Source: Heterobasidion occidentale (Eukaryota; Basidiomycota; Agaricomycetes; Russulales; Bondarzewiaceae). Taken from it: 64,000 nt of DNA. How positions within the stretch are numbered: position 1 is the first letter of the stretch; the number at the start of each line of letters is the position of its first letter. The notes below the pieces were generated by a model. That model ran no database searches and was not told the origin of the DNA. It worked only from the letters and a program-made list of their open reading frames with translations. The translations under genes were made by a program, and so were the position numbers. This document shows positions 33,657-46,300 of this stretch, piece after piece. The stretch covers positions 434,001-498,000 of the forward strand of contig JBCAQO010000002.1 in the NCBI GenBank assembly GCA_039111635.1, given 5' to 3'.

Positions 33657-35273
33657 TTCCATAGCGACGTGGTCCTTTGAGATCGTGTACCCAAGGTAGT
33701 TCAATTTTTCCTTGTGGAACTCGCACTTCTCTGGTTTGAGTAGAGATCGTTGTCGCGCAGGATTTGGAGGACTCGCCGAAGAATCACAATGTGTTCCGCT
33801 GTGGTCTTCGTGAAGATGAGTGTCGTCCATATATCCGTTATTTTCCGGGCCAGGATGAGTTCTTGGAAGATCATGTTCATCATGGCTTGGAAGGTTCCTG
33901 GGGAGTTACAGAGCCCAAAGACATCACCGTGGGCTCGAAAAGTCCCAAGGGTGTGACGAAGGCCGCCTTGGATTCGTCTCCCTTCTTGATGCGCACGTTG
34001 TTATATCCCCACCGAACATCGAGCTTTGAGAACACCGTTGCGCCCTTAATGATATCCAATAGTTCTTGGATCAATGGCAGGGGGGTGACATCTCGAATAG
34101 TGTGTTCGTTAAGGTGGCGATAGTCTTGTACCGGACGGAGCTTCCCATCTTTCTTGCCTATGAAAAAGAAAGAGGCTGCGCTATGTGCTGTTGACCGACG
34201 TATTGTTCCTCTGGAAAGGTGCTCTTTGACGAACTTCCCTAGCTCGTCATGCTTTTCCGGGCTCAAGGGAAATATCCGCGGGGTCTGGGGTACAAAAGAC
34301 GGTTTGAGGTTTATCGCGTGGTCCCATACTGTATGTTGGGGAAGCCTCTGTGATCGTCGTTCGCTGAAGATGTCGAGGTAAGAATGATATTCTGTCGGCA
34401 CCCGACCCTTTAAGTCGGTGGTGTCGATTTCTTCCTCCAGATCTTCGTCAAAGCTTGCGAACCCCGAGGGTTCTGGGGCTACCTTCCTAACGATGGGTTC
34501 TCCCGCGCTATCCATTGCGGAGGAGTCAGACGGTGTTTGCGCTTCTTTAGCGACTTTTCCTGAAGCTTCGCCCTGGGCTGCTTTCTGCTGAGCTTGCCGG
34601 CGTTCCTTCCTTTCGGCTACTTGTTCTTCGAGCCATTCCCGAGCTTGGCGTTGTCGGGATTTGTGCTCGAGTAGTTCCATGAACCGAGTTTTCCATTCCT
34701 TCGTGGGTACTTGGCTCCATTGTTCTTTGGTCCACGTCCACGAAGGCCCTACCGGTTCTGAGACAAGATGCGGTTTCATCCGCTGAGGAACCTTGTCACC
34801 GCGTAGTTTCGCTAGCCATGCCTTCTTGGTAGGCTCTTCCCTTGCCTTGGTAAACCCATACGGTTGTTGGCAATCTCTGGGGCAACGATCAAAGTGTACC
34901 TCACGGCGCCTCCACCCGATGGAGGGGTCGTGGTATTTCAGCCAATCCGTTCCTAGGAGCATGTCGTCTTTCCCTAGATTGGTGATGAACATTTGACGCG
35001 TTCAGTGTGAGTTCTCCCCCGTCTGTCCTTGACGGTGAGATTCGCGTCCAGGCCTCGTCGAATGAGGCCTGCCTTGTTGATGGTGTCATCGACGTTGCGA
35101 ACGCGGATGGGGCGGTTTAAAGGATAAGTGGGAAGGTTGTGCTTCTGTACCCATTCCTCATTTACCAAAATCCCTTCGCATGCTGAGTCGATGGCGGCTC
35201 TGGCTCCAGCGCTTCTTCCTCGAGTTGTTAATCGCACGTCAAGTCGAATGGGGGTAATAATGTGACTGTTCAT
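33657..35273 (-). pseudogene. Gypsy copy 1 pol fragment: protease and reverse transcriptase, broken
   Basis: Sense (minus) strand. Retropepsin-like segment at 35273-34974 (ARAAIDSACEGILVNEEWV, Asp-Ser-Ala at the active-site position). Then DDMLLGTDWLKYHDPSIGW, the linker, and RT with [45 protein letters not shown] and FSKLDVRWGYNNVRI. After PTVM the frame breaks. In the region that reads VYMDD in copy 2, bases are missing (about 33815-33835), so the catalytic aspartates are lost. Integrase side is in the gap. Not functional. Confidence 0.88.
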
Positions 35274-35350
35274 TGCTCCAATTCGAATGTATGACGGGGA
35301 ATCATACTCGAGTTTCCTCGACCCTCTCTCTTCGGCTGGTGAAGGAGAGG

Positions 35351-36780
35351 TCAGGAAAAATCCTCTGCCAGATCCACCAACATCTGCCTTTGCTCGGCCT
35401 TCCCTACTCCTTGGAAGAGCGCTCGGACGCCATTAATATCACTGATGGGTCCGTTGCTTCGTCGTCCGTTAGGCGGTACGTAGCGCTCTCCATCGCTCTG
35501 GCGTGATCCTCCCCTTCTCGCGGAAGGGTCCTCACGTTCCACCGAATTACCAGGTTGTGATACCCGACGGTGGTGGCCATGAGAACTCCCCTCCTCCAAT
35601 CCTCGATGTAGTCGCGCATCGTTTCCCACCGGGGATTCTTGCTCGTCTTCATCCTCCATGTCTGCAGCGCGAGTTCGTCTACCTCCTCTGCCCACCGACT
35701 TGCGCGAATTTCCTCGAGACGGGGGAACGCCTCTACGAGGGGAAGGACAATCAGCTATCCCGTGCCCTGGCTTTCCGCAATTGTAGCAGGAGAAGGGAGC
35801 AGGTCTCTTGCCATCGTATACACGCTTGTTCCGATTGGCGTCTCTTTTGCGAGAGGCGTCAATGTCCATGTCAACCACCTGGTTGTTCATTCTTCGAGGA
35901 GCGGTGGTAGAGTTATAGCGGCGAGCTGGTTGGAGGTGAAAGCGATTGAGGAAGTCGCTTCGGAATGAGGTGGAATTGGCTAGGATCGCCTTTTGAGCAC
36001 TTCGGGCTCTCAAGCGTCCATCTATTTCACAGGCAGTGTTGACCCAATCTTGGATTGTGTCCTTCGGCGGAGTTTCTTTGTCATAGATTTTGTCCATGAC
36101 CCTCGGGTCAAGCCCTCTCTGGAAATAAGGAACTTGTTCCCTGTCGGTGATGTCGGTGTCGGCGGCGATAAGGATGAATTGGTTCGAATATTCATCCACC
36201 GTCATCTTTCCCTGAGAGAAAGACATGAGGGCGCTTCGGGCCTTGTCCGTAAGGTTCGTTTCCTTGAACTGGAGTTTAAACCTGACAAGGAAGTCGTCCC
36301 AAGTTCCTACGGTCTTGGGCGGGGTCGCCCCTACTGTCTTCTTTAGGAAGCTCTCTGCCCATACGCCGGCCGTCCCATACCTCATGCAAGAGAGAGCGAG
36401 AGAAACTTTGTCTGAATCCGTCTTGTATCGGTCTGGTTCTGCTGTAAAAAGGAGGAGGCAATTCATGATGAATTTCTGTGATTGTGTTCGGTCCCCTTCA
36501 AAGTTATCAGGGAGCTTGAGCTTGCCCCTTCCCGACGAGACGGGGGGTCTGTAGGATTTGACATAATATTTCGGGTGTTGATCGGTGTTTGAATATCCGA
36601 GGATTCGGACTCAGATGTTCCTTCTTCTTCCTCCGATGTGTCCGGGATTTCCGGTTCGGGGTTCCTGTACTGGGGTGGTTCTACCCAGTCTTCTGCTGTT
36701 TCGTCCCAAGCCCACTCAGCTTCTGTTCCGTCTTCTCTTGTGAAGAAGTATCGTCCTTCTCGGTACGAGCAGTTTATCAA
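35351..36780 (-). CDS. Gypsy copy 1 gag
   Basis: Capsid-type polyprotein. The main frame 36466-35351 (371 aa) has the Ty3/Gypsy capsid domain (VKFSLALSCMRYGTAG-like block: VSLALSCMRYGTAGVWAESF; WDDFLVRFKLQFKETNL; SALMSFSQGKMTVDEYSNQF) and one CCHC zinc knuckle CYNCGKPGHGIADC. Upstream, 36780-36463 encodes the acidic leader MINCSYREGRYFFTREDGTE and continues through MSNPTDPP. It joins the capsid frame only if a one-base difference in a G run near 36542 (six G here, seven in copy 2) is allowed for. Confidence 0.85.
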
Positions 36781-37023
36781 AGTTTGGGGGTGCTGGCCGA
36801 TTGGTGTCGGAGTAATACCAGCGGTTTTCTCTTGATGGATAGGACGATTGTTCTGTCGAAGTTGGTTCTGGGTTCGTCTAGTGCCTGGTGGAAATCCTAG
36901 GCCTAGGTCTTGCTCCAGGGTGTGTGAAGTAACTCTCTTCGGTGGGGGTCTATGCCACCGACGAGGGTTGTGAGAAAGAGTGTGGCAGCAAGCAAAGTGT
37001 GGTGCAAGGTAGGGGCAAAAGCG

Positions 37024-37033
37024 AGTCTATTCT
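37024..37033 (-). promoter_or_regulatory. self-priming primer-binding site, copy 1
   Basis: On the sense strand agaatagact lies 3-4 nt after the 5' LTR. Its exact complement agtctattct lies in the LTR (37234-37243, sense strand) 34 nt downstream of the TATA box tatataa (37271-37277), i.e. at the expected transcript 5' end. That is the arrangement of Tf1/sushi-type self-primed elements. Confidence 0.6.
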
Positions 37034-37035
37034 AG

Positions 37036-37657
37036 TGTTACGAACTGCTCGTTCAGTAACCCAAGAGTAACAGGTTCTTCCCTAGGTCGCACAAAATGGA
37101 CTGAGTGGTAGACGGAGTCTCGACTATATCAGACGTTGATACAGGAGGGAATAATGATTGACTCTAAGCTACACAGTGTGAAGACCGTGTAAGAACAAAG
37201 AGCTTCGTATTCGAAGATACGAATGAACGAAAGAGAATAGACTGAAGACCCTCAGCCTATTCTATGGGCCTTATATACTGTATGGGGTATAGGGTAAGAG
37301 TCCGTGTGCCTCTCCAGGTTTCCATCCTAGGAGAGCTGTGGCCGCCGTCTTTCTCATCGGCGCCTACTCTTGTACTTCTCCAGTCGCACTGATCCATCAT
37401 GGTGCGACGAGGTGCTTACCCATAAGCCCTAAGCCCATGGCATGTGAATGCCTCCCTTATCACTGTGTGATCTCCGTAAGCCTCATGTCCCTCTCATATA
37501 GCCTCTACCGATGTCTTGAAGAACCATCGGTCTTGTCGGCTCCTAAGGACATGCCGAATACCTTGATGTACGCTCCGTAGTGGAGCCGCCTAGCATGTGA
37601 TGCTTGATCCATCGGTTAGACCGGCCGTGAAGGGCCCCGATCGGTCAAGTCATAACA
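37036..37657 (-). repeat. Gypsy copy 1, 5' LTR
   Basis: 622-bp LTR in sense-strand 5' position; TATA box at 37271-37277 on the minus strand and putative transcript start about 37243. Confidence 0.92.
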
Positions 37658-38283
37658 CTCTTCTCCTGTCCAACAGATGGCCCGAGGGGGTGTCCAACTG
37701 AGAACGCGGAAGGCGGCGAGGCCTTGGTAGTAGCGGATGAGTAGAGGGAGGGATGGGAAGGGAGACAAGTCCAGTGCTTCGTCAGACCGTGCAAGGAGTT
37801 TCTCAGATCTGACAGAGATCACGAAGCGTGAGCTAAGAAGGTAGCCAGACGCCGGGTGCAGTGCAGAGATCAAGTGTATTACAGGTGAACGAGCTGAGCT
37901 TCTTAGAAGCTCATCTCGGCTATTTATACAAAGAAGTATCTAGGGCTGGATCACGATCTGGTCTGTGCACTTCTCAGGCACCGAAGTAAACGATCGAGAT
38001 CTGTAAGCTAGAATGTGTCATCGACCTGTCATATAACTAAGTATAGTAACTGGATCACTAATGTCTGTTCGCATCTCCGATCGATCAGGAACCAGGAACT
38101 GGGGTCAGGAACCAATGTCTGTCCGCATCAAGAAGTAGGAACCAGAAGTCAGCGTTCATGCGTCAGCATGTAAATGGTAACGAGTCAGAGAAAACGGTCC
38201 GGGTCTGCATACTGTCCAAAGCACTTGACCAGCTCATCCACTCACATGCGAAGCACGTGTTAGGACGCGGTCCTAACAAAAAC

Positions 38284-38876
38284 AACTAGTAGGTTTATTA
38301 TTATTATTATTATGATTATAATATTGGCTTTATATCTAGTCATTGTGATGACTGTGTTCTAACATGTGCTTTGCATGTAAGCTAAGAGGTCAGTCAAGTG
38401 CTTCAGCTGTGACTTGAACTTAGACTTGTTTCTAACTTATTGTCATTGACATGCTAACACATGAACATTTATGTACTTACATTAACATACTTCAGTATGA
38501 ATACTTACTTATGCTTCGAACAGCCTTAGGTCCTGACCAGAGCCATTGTTCCTGAATCTTATTAGATGTGGACAAACATCAGTAATTAACTTATTAAACT
38601 TGAATAGATTGTAGACCAATGATGAAGGACAATCATCATTGATTACAAATCTTCATTGTTTACTGATGTAATATGCTTTTTGACGTCTGTCGCTTTGCAA
38701 ATACGTAGATTGACATTTAGGTGCACAGACCAGATCTTGATCTAGCCTTAAATAGCTTGTAAGTATATATAGAATGAGCTAGAAGCACAGAAGGCTTTTT
38801 CAGCTTATTCACCTGTAACACACTTGATCTCTGCACTGTGCCCAGCATCTGGCTACCTTTCTAGCTCTCTAAGTGC
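38284..38876 (+). other. degenerate LTR-like sequence
   Basis: From 38355 (tgttctaacatgtgctttgc) to 38876 the plus strand resembles, in opposite orientation, the solo LTR at 37663-38278. Shared blocks include cacttgatctctgcact and ggctacctt. It is a diverged relative, cut at 38876 by Gypsy copy 2 and probably resuming at 49590. Its right end was not found. Confidence 0.45.
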
Positions 38877-39492
38877 TGTTACGAACTGCTCGTTCAATAA
38901 CCCAAGAGTAACAGGTTCTTCCTAGGTCGCACATGAACTGAGTGATGGACGGAGTCTCGACTGTATCAGACGTTGATACAGGAGGGAATAATGATTGGCT
39001 CTAAGTTACACAGTGTGAAGACCATGTAGGAACGAAGAGCTTCGTATTCGAAGATACGAATGAACGGAAGAGAATAGACTGAAGATCCTCAGCCTATTCT
39101 ATGGGCCTTATATACTGTATGGGGTATAGGGTAAGAGTCCGTGTGCTTCTCCAGGTTTCCATCCTAGGAGAGCTGTGGCCGCCGTCTCTCTCTCCGGCGC
39201 TACTCTTGTACTTCTCCAGTCGCACTGATCCATCATGGTGCGACGAAGGTGCTTACCCATAATCCCTAAGCCCATGGGCATGTGAATGCCTCCCTTATCA
39301 CTGTGTGAACTTCGTGAGCCTCATGTCCCTCTCATATAGCCTCTACCGATGTCTTGAAGAACCATCGGTCTTGTCGGCTCCTAAGGACATGCCGAATACT
39401 TTGTGTACGCTCCGTAGTGGAGCCGACTAACATGTGATGCATGATCCATCAGTTAGACCGGCCCGAAGGCCCCGATCGGTCAAGTCATAACA
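38877..39492 (-). repeat. Gypsy copy 2, 3' LTR
   Basis: TGTTACGAACTGCTCG start, TAACA end; pairs with 48965-49584. Confidence 0.92.
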
Positions 39493-40305
39493 TTACCCCC
39501 TTTCTAGGTCCCAACTCCTGAGGGGCTACTCGCTTGAGCAGAAACGAGCTTCATCGTCATTCCACGGACAAGTGCTTTGTGGTCGTCAAAATAGATTGGG
39601 ATGCGTCTTCCAATATCACTTCGTTTTCTGGGGCGAGACCGACCTACGTCGTTTACAACGCCTAGGAGTTTTCCTTCTCCGTTGAGCTGTTTGATTTGAA
39701 GTTCGGGCATAGCCACAATACCTGTCCCTTCTCCCGGTGTTCTTTCCTTCACCGCACGTTTTGTGTGAGTACACTCCTAGAGTCAATAGGCAGCTACTCG
39801 ACCAGGGCTCCCTGGTAGGTTTGATGAGCCAGTGTCATCTGGCGACGATGCAGAAAGGTGTTGTGCGAATGATTATAGGATGAAATAGAAACTCGTCTGT
39901 GGATGGGTGTGTGTCGTTCTTCTTCCAAAGTGCCGAAGGCCATGTCTCAGTGTTTTCCAGGATAGATCTTCATCTCCTTGATCTCCGTATCGAGGGGGGC
40001 TCCAGGTGTGTGGGTTGATCGCTTTACTAAGGCTTAGGCCCACCAACCTATCAAGAATACGACATTTCTTGACTTGTCTTGAGTCCGGCAAGACCCCTTT
40101 GAAGATCCCTAACTCTGTCAGCCCCATACGGTGGCCTTGTCAGGTTAGAGATTGAGTGTTCGTCCAGAGTTTGTTTTTCACTAAGGGTATTGGACACGAG
40201 GTAAGGACTTTGAGGAATAGACTTTGAACCCCATGGTTTCTTGAATAGACCATGGTATCCACCTTGACGGTAATTATGTGGGGTCAGCGTAAGGTATGTC
40301 CTGGT

Positions 40306-41835
40306 AGTTTTAACGTCGTGCCGGACGTCCGTAGTTTTGCGTCTTTGCGGACGTCGGCTAGTTTATCCTTAAGTCGTCGCGGACTGAGGCTAGTTTATAC
40401 AGAAGTCGTTGCGGACTGCCCTGCTAGTTTATGCCAAGGTCGTTGCGGACCTATCCATCTCCCAACGTAGGAGTACCTGTAAACAAGATGGTAGACCATT
40501 TCTGTGCGCCGGAACATTCATCGGTGATGCACATAGAGCCCTAGACCAAGTACAGCCATCTTGACAGGGTTCCCATTGAGGTAAGATGGTGACGGTTTAT
40601 ACTATATCAAACCGGATAACTTATAGAGTTGCGAGAATAGACTGGAAGCCTATTTTGACACAACTCACATGGCCCTGTAAACAGAAGGGCAGCTCAGTTT
40701 ATCGTCATGAAGGACGGCAACTAGTTTATAGTCATTGCGGACGTCCGCTATCGCCTGGCTTGAACCTCCCGAGCCTCGATAGATTTAATCCTCCGGGGTG
40801 AGGGTAGTTTAAGGTCATTTCGGACTAGTTGATGGTCAAGGTCGTGACCATCAACCACGTCTCCTATACTTGAAGGAGTAAGTAGTTTATCGTCATTGCG
40901 GACTAGATCAACATCATGGTGTCAACAACGATGTCGATCGACATCTCCTCTGCCGAAAGGAGTGGTAGTTTAACGTCTTTGCGGACGCGCGTAGTTTTAC
41001 ATCGTTGCGGATGAATGTGACACGAGGCACGGTCCCAGTTGCCTCTTGACTGGCCCTTGAAGCGGAATCCTTGCTTCGGACTTCAAGGGTAGAATGGGCG
41101 CGCCATGGAGTAGTCGTGGTCTTGTCGTCGGAAGACTGACAACCCGCTCCATGTCCCCAAACCCCTCGCACGGAATTGAACCGTGTCGACCCCATATTCT
41201 TTTACTGTAGGGCGTATGGAATATGGAAGCGCCTCGACCTAGTCGGCAGGGTTCTGCAACGGTGGAGGCCCTCACTTCCACCGTCTGCCAGAATGCAACC
41301 ACGCTCCGAGGGTCTTGGTAGCTTTAGTGTCGTTCCGGACGGTAACTAGTTTATCGTCATTGCGGACCAAGCCTTTCGTAGTTTTACATCGTTGCGGATG
41401 TTTTTCCGTTTTGGGTACTAATGGAGTGCGGCCATCAGTTCCTGCATCGCAGATAGGGTCCCCTAATGCGGAAACGACCCTGTAAAACCGGAGATCCAAA
41501 GTGGGACGTCCAAGACACCTGTCAGACCTTGACAGCGAGGTTGGTCCACCGTTCCCCAACGGTGGTATGCACACGATTTCCCACCAATATTCATGCATCA
41601 TTCATGTACCAGTTATGTTGTGAATCCTAAGGTAAGGGCCTCCTAATGCTGAAAGTGCCCTGTAAACTGGGGATCCAAGCGGACGCCCGATTCGCTTGTC
41701 AGAATACCTCTTGACAACGAGAGTGTTGAATGCTTGTCCTTCATCTTGAGACCGGGCTGCAACGCGAAATGGTCAGGTACTTCCCTGCCTTCTTATCTTT
41801 TCACAGTTTAACGTCATGCAGGACGTTCGTTCCGG
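40306..41835. repeat. degenerate 22-bp motif array in the Gypsy 3' region, copy 2
   Basis: Same motif set and order as in copy 1 (30841-32380), for example tagtttatcgtcattgcgg at about 40885 and tagttttacatcgttgcgg at about 40991 and 41379. Conserved in number between copies despite indels elsewhere. Confidence 0.7.
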
Positions 41836-41924
41836 CGTCCTGTGCGTGAAACCGGTACCTGTGATGCGGAGGGTCCTTTCCTCTCCGTCATCATGTTAAA
41901 ACCGGGGTTCCTCAACTCCCTGGT

Positions 41925-43302
41925 TTAGTATCCTCCGCCAATGTCTCCATAATCTCCGTACCCTTCGTCTGGTCTGTAGTAGGGGTCGGCGTCGTCGTAG
42001 TTATCGCCTTCGACCTCGTCCCAGGCGTCTAGTTCCGCTCGAGTCCAGGAAGTAGTCCGCTGAGTCGGGCGCTGGCGGACTGGAGTTCTTCTACCAATGT
42101 GTGGATGCGCTCCTTCAACTCGATTATCTCGAGGACGGTTTGGAGTCGACGAATCTCTTGGTCGAGTTCTTCTAGGACTGCCTCGCCTGGGTTGAGGGGT
42201 TGCCCTTGTTCTCTGGCTCCCTCGTCCCTCATTCCTCCTGTACCTTGGAGGATGCTCCTCATTGCTGCCTCCTGCGTCCTGCCCGGCGGATTGTCCTGCC
42301 GATATGGGAGGAAGGGCCTCTCGGTCCCTTCGTGCCTGTCGTTGGACCGTAGCCCAGACATATTCGGTCTGGGTGGATGCGTCTCGACTACTTGTAGCCG
42401 GTACCGCTCTGCTAGCTTCGCTCCATGGTTGGACGCGGAATGGGTCAGTCCGAACGGGATGGGCGTGACTTGAATGTCCTGTGTCGGTGCGCGAGATGAG
42501 GGCGGGTAGGAGCTCCAGATTGATGAAGGAGGAGAACTCGTCCGGATGAATGAGTAGGGCGTAAGCCCCATTATTTCCCTCGGGCGTACCAGGAGGCGGC
42601 TCTATGATCGTCTGCATAGGCCAGAAGCCTGACCTGGTCGCTCGCGTCAGCGAGGCGTCGGGGTATGTCATCGTTCTCGCTTCCTGGTTGCCCTGCGAAG
42701 AAGTTAGCGAGCCTTTGTAAGGCCAGCGCTGTGGCCATCTGAATTACCGCGGAGATGGTGGTGCGTTGGAGTAGGGCGTCTCCTAGTCCTTCCAACTCTC
42801 CGGGGTGCAGATCTCGACTACCGGTAGGGGGCCCTCTGGTCCTGGCAGCTGATGTACCAGCCGTTGCTGGTTCTTGTACACCTGCCTCAACAGTTGTAGG
42901 CGATGCCAGGTTCGAAGGGTTTCCTGGTCTTCTTCCGCCTCTCGTTTCCTGTCTTGCGTCTCTTTGAGCCAACGCTGACGTCGGTCGCGGAGGCGTTGAC
43001 GGAGCATGCCTTCCTTCTGCTTGACGTCCTTCATCGTGCTCGTCATGAGCTCTCTCAAACCGTGGTGAGGCTCGGGAACCCGTTCGATCTTCGACGGTGA
43101 GCGCGGTTTGGTGGACACTGATTTGTACTGGAACTCCTTCTGGAGTCGTTGGGCGGCTGCCTCGGCTAGGGCGTCCAGTGTCGGGGTTGGCCACGGCCAG
43201 AATGATGTCTGGTGAGGGATTTCTTGAAGGAGAGGAGGTAGTCCCGTCATCAATGAGCATGGCACGCCCAGGGGAGTAATCAAGGGAGGAGTGGTCGGAC
43301 AT
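41925..43302 (-). CDS. extra ORF after the chromodomain of Gypsy copy 2 (frameshifted)
   Basis: Starts at 43302 with MSDHSSLDYSPGRAMLIDDG and runs to 42571, then continues in another frame to 41925 after a small indel near 42580 (copy 1 reads through there). About 450 codons in total. Middle region is Arg/Pro/Thr-rich, with FERAHDEHDEG; the conserved core is ISAVIQMA..LQRLANFFAGQ and IHPDEFSSFINLELLPALIS; a coiled coil lies near the C-terminus. Product and role unknown. Confidence 0.6.
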
Positions 43303-43359
43303 GTACTGGGGAGGATTCTTGCTTTGAAAGAGGGGGAATGCCTCCCTTTTTATATCTTT

Positions 43360-46300
43360 CTAAAGCCTAATCGCCGCTGGTCGGGGTTTGTCTGGGTAGC
43401 TTTCGTGGAATTCACGAAGCGCCTCGTCGGCCGTATCTTTGAGGAGGGCAAAGGGTTCCCAAGTGTTATCGGCCTCGGAGTATCCGACCCACTTGACAAG
43501 GTACTTGGTCCCTCGTCCCTGGCGTCTTGAATCTAGAATGGCCTCCACTTCGTAGTGCTCTTCTTCATTCAAGATCTCTGGGGCAGGTCTGGGAAGTTCC
43601 TTCCGTGGGCCTCTGTCTCATGATATTCCGTGAGTATGGAGGCGTGAAATACCGGGTGTATCTTCCATGTTTCGGGTATTTCCAACCGATAAGCCAGAGG
43701 ACCGATTCTTTCAGTCACTGAAAAGGGCCATAGCGTCTAGGTGCCAGCTTGAATTCGGATGAGTCGTCCGAATATGGGTTCCTTCTAACCAAACTTGGGT
43801 TCCTACTTCCCATTGCGGAAGTTTCCTGTGTAGGTCCCGGTCCTTGGCGTGCTGCGCTGCTATTTGTAGACTTGCGGCCGCATCCTCTTGGACTTCTTTG
43901 ATTAGTCGCAACGTTCAGTTACTGCGGGCACCTTGGTCTTCCAGAGCTGAGTCGACCGAATATGGTGGGTTGAACCCGTAAAGGACTTCAAACGGCGACT
44001 TCCCAGTGGCGGAGTGTCTTCGGGTGTTGTGGGAGAATTCTGCGAAGGGGATCAAGTCTACCAGTTATCTTGATGGTAGTTGCAGAAAACTCGCAGGAAT
44101 TGCTCGATCTCTTGGTTTACCCGTTTCTGTTTCTCCGTCCGTTTGGGGGTGATAGGCCGTGCTGAGGGCAGGGGTGATTCCCATTCCTTTCCATAGTTTT
44201 CCCTTGTGAACTTTGCAGCAAATTGAGGACCTCTGTCGGACACCACTTTGGTTGGCAAACCATATCGTTTGAACACATTGTCCTGGAAGAGCGTCGTGGT
44301 TTCTGCGCCGTGATTGTCTTCTTGCACGGAGTTAGGGAATATTCCTTTGACAGACCCTGATCGACTACCACATTGATCGAGTCGTAGCTCTGCTTTCTGG
44401 AGGTCTGTTACGAAGTCGGTGGAGATAAGCGCCAAGGGCGTTTGTTGTGGTTTCCAACGGTTGGATCGGTGGATGGGTCCTATGGGAAGGGTCTTGGTAG
44501 ATTGGCAGACTGCACATCCATCCACATATGCGTGTACGAATTTGGTCAGGCTTGACCACCAGTAATGGCGTTGGACCAATTCTAAGGTCTTTGCTCGACC
44601 GGGTGTCCTGTAGCCATAGTGTCATGGTGCGTTTTGACAATCATTCGTCGAAGGAGGTCGTCCTTTGGGACGCATATGTAACCGTCGCGCCTTGTGATGC
44701 CCTCTTCATGTGTCCATTTTCCTAGGTCGCCCTTCATTGCGTTTGGACCTTTTTCAGCAGTTTCTTTGAGGGCGACATCAACAGCAAATCGTGTTCCGAG
44801 CGCGAGTGTCGAATAAGGGAGAGGATGTCCGAGGATACGAGTTCTGTTGCTTTGACGTGTATGCCTTCGCTTGGCTCTACTAGAGTTTCGCTGGACTCGG
44901 TGAAAAGTCTGGACGGGAGTAGAGTCTGTGCCTTGTTATCAGATTCCACCCCTCACTAAGGTCTGGACGCCTGGACAGAGCATCCGCATGATTAGTAGTT
45001 CCAGCTTTGTAACTGAGCTGGAAATCAAATCGGGACAAAAACAGACTCCAGCGCGCTTGTCGCCTTGACATTCGCGCGCCGTTTTAAAGTGTTCTAGGTT
45101 TTTATGGTCCGTCCAGAATTCAAAGGGGGTTGTCGAGCGCCTTCGAGGTAGTGTTTTCCAGTGTTCCAGTGCCTTGATGATGGCGAGGAGTTCGCGATCA
45201 TGCACGTCGTAATTTCGTTCGGCGGTCGGTACGTGAGAACGATCCTGAGAGGTATGCAACAGGGTGCCAGTCATTATCAGGTCCTTCCTGTAAAAGGACT
45301 GCACCATATGCTGCGAGGGAAGCGTCGGTAACAAGCGGTAAGGGCGCATCGGGTCAGGGTACAACAGGACGGGTCGGCTGGTGAAGGTTTTCTTCAGTCG
45401 ATCGAACGCCTGTTGGCACTCCGTGGTCCAGTCCCATTTCACATCCTTCTTTGTGAGGTCATGCAGGGCCGAGCGATCAGAGAGAATTATCAATGAATCG
45501 TCGGTAGAAGTTCCCTAAGCCTAAGAAAGAGCGGATGTCGCGAACTGTCGGGGAGTGGGCCATTCCTGGATAGCTTCAATCTTCGAGTCTTCCATAGAGA
45601 CGTGGTCCTTTGAGATCGTTTACCCAAGGTAGGTCAACTTTTCCTTGTGGAACTCGCACTTCTCTGGTTGAGGTAGAAATCGTTGTCGCGCAGGATTTGG
45701 AGGGGACTCGCCGAAGAATCACAATGTGTTCCGCTGTGGTCTTCGTGAAGATGAGGATGTCGTCCATATATACCGTTATTTTCCGGGCCAGGATGAGTTC
45801 TTGGAAGATCATGTTCATCATGGCTTGGAAGGTTCCTGGGGAGTTACAGAGCCCAAAGAACATCACCGTGGGCTCGAAAAGTCCCAAGGGTGTGACTATG
45901 GCCGCCTTGGTTTCGTCTCCTTCCTTGATGCGCACGTTGTTATATCCCACCGAACATCGAGCTTTGAGAACACCGTTGCGCCTTAATGATATCCAATAGT
46001 TCTTGGATTAATGGCAGGGGGGTGACCGTCTCGAATAGTGTGTTCGTTAAGGTGGCGATAGTCTTGTACCGGACGGAGCTTCCCATCTTTCTTGCCTATG
46101 AAAAAGAAAAGAGGCCGCGCTATTGTGCTGTTGACCGACGTATTGTTCCTCTGGAAAGGTGCTCTTTGACGAATTTCCCTAGCTCGTCATGCTTTTCCGG
46201 GCTCAAGGGAAATATCCGCGGGGCCTGGGGTACAAAAGACGGTTTGAGGTTTATCGCGTGGTCCCATACTGTATGTTGGGGAAGCCTCTGTGATCGTCGT

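Larger units (their letters stand above)
29404..37657 (-). mobile_element. Gypsy chromovirus copy 1 (with assembly gap)
   Basis: Full-length LTR retrotransposon in minus orientation. LTRs are at 29404-30025 and 37036-37657 (622 bp each, nearly identical), with a target-site duplication CTCTT at 29399-29403 and 37658-37662. Order in the sense direction: 5' LTR, self-priming PBS, gag, protease, RT, (gap), extra ORF, long 3' region, PPT, 3' LTR. RNase H, integrase and chromodomain fall inside the N gap. It inserted into a pre-existing solo LTR. RT is broken around its catalytic motif. Confidence 0.93.
29186..38278 (-). mobile_element. solo LTR (non-Gypsy family), interrupted by Gypsy copy 1
   Basis: Parts 29186-29403 and 37663-38278 join, once Gypsy copy 1 is removed, into an LTR-like unit of about 834 bp. 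It begins TGTTAGG and ends CCTAACA, flanked by a 5-bp duplication aaaac (29181-29185 and 38279-38283). Both ends fold into palindromes (taggtc-gta-gaccta; ttaggac-gcg-gtcctaa). Read on the minus strand it has a TATA-like tataaata. No internal region remains, so it is a solo LTR. Confidence 0.75.
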
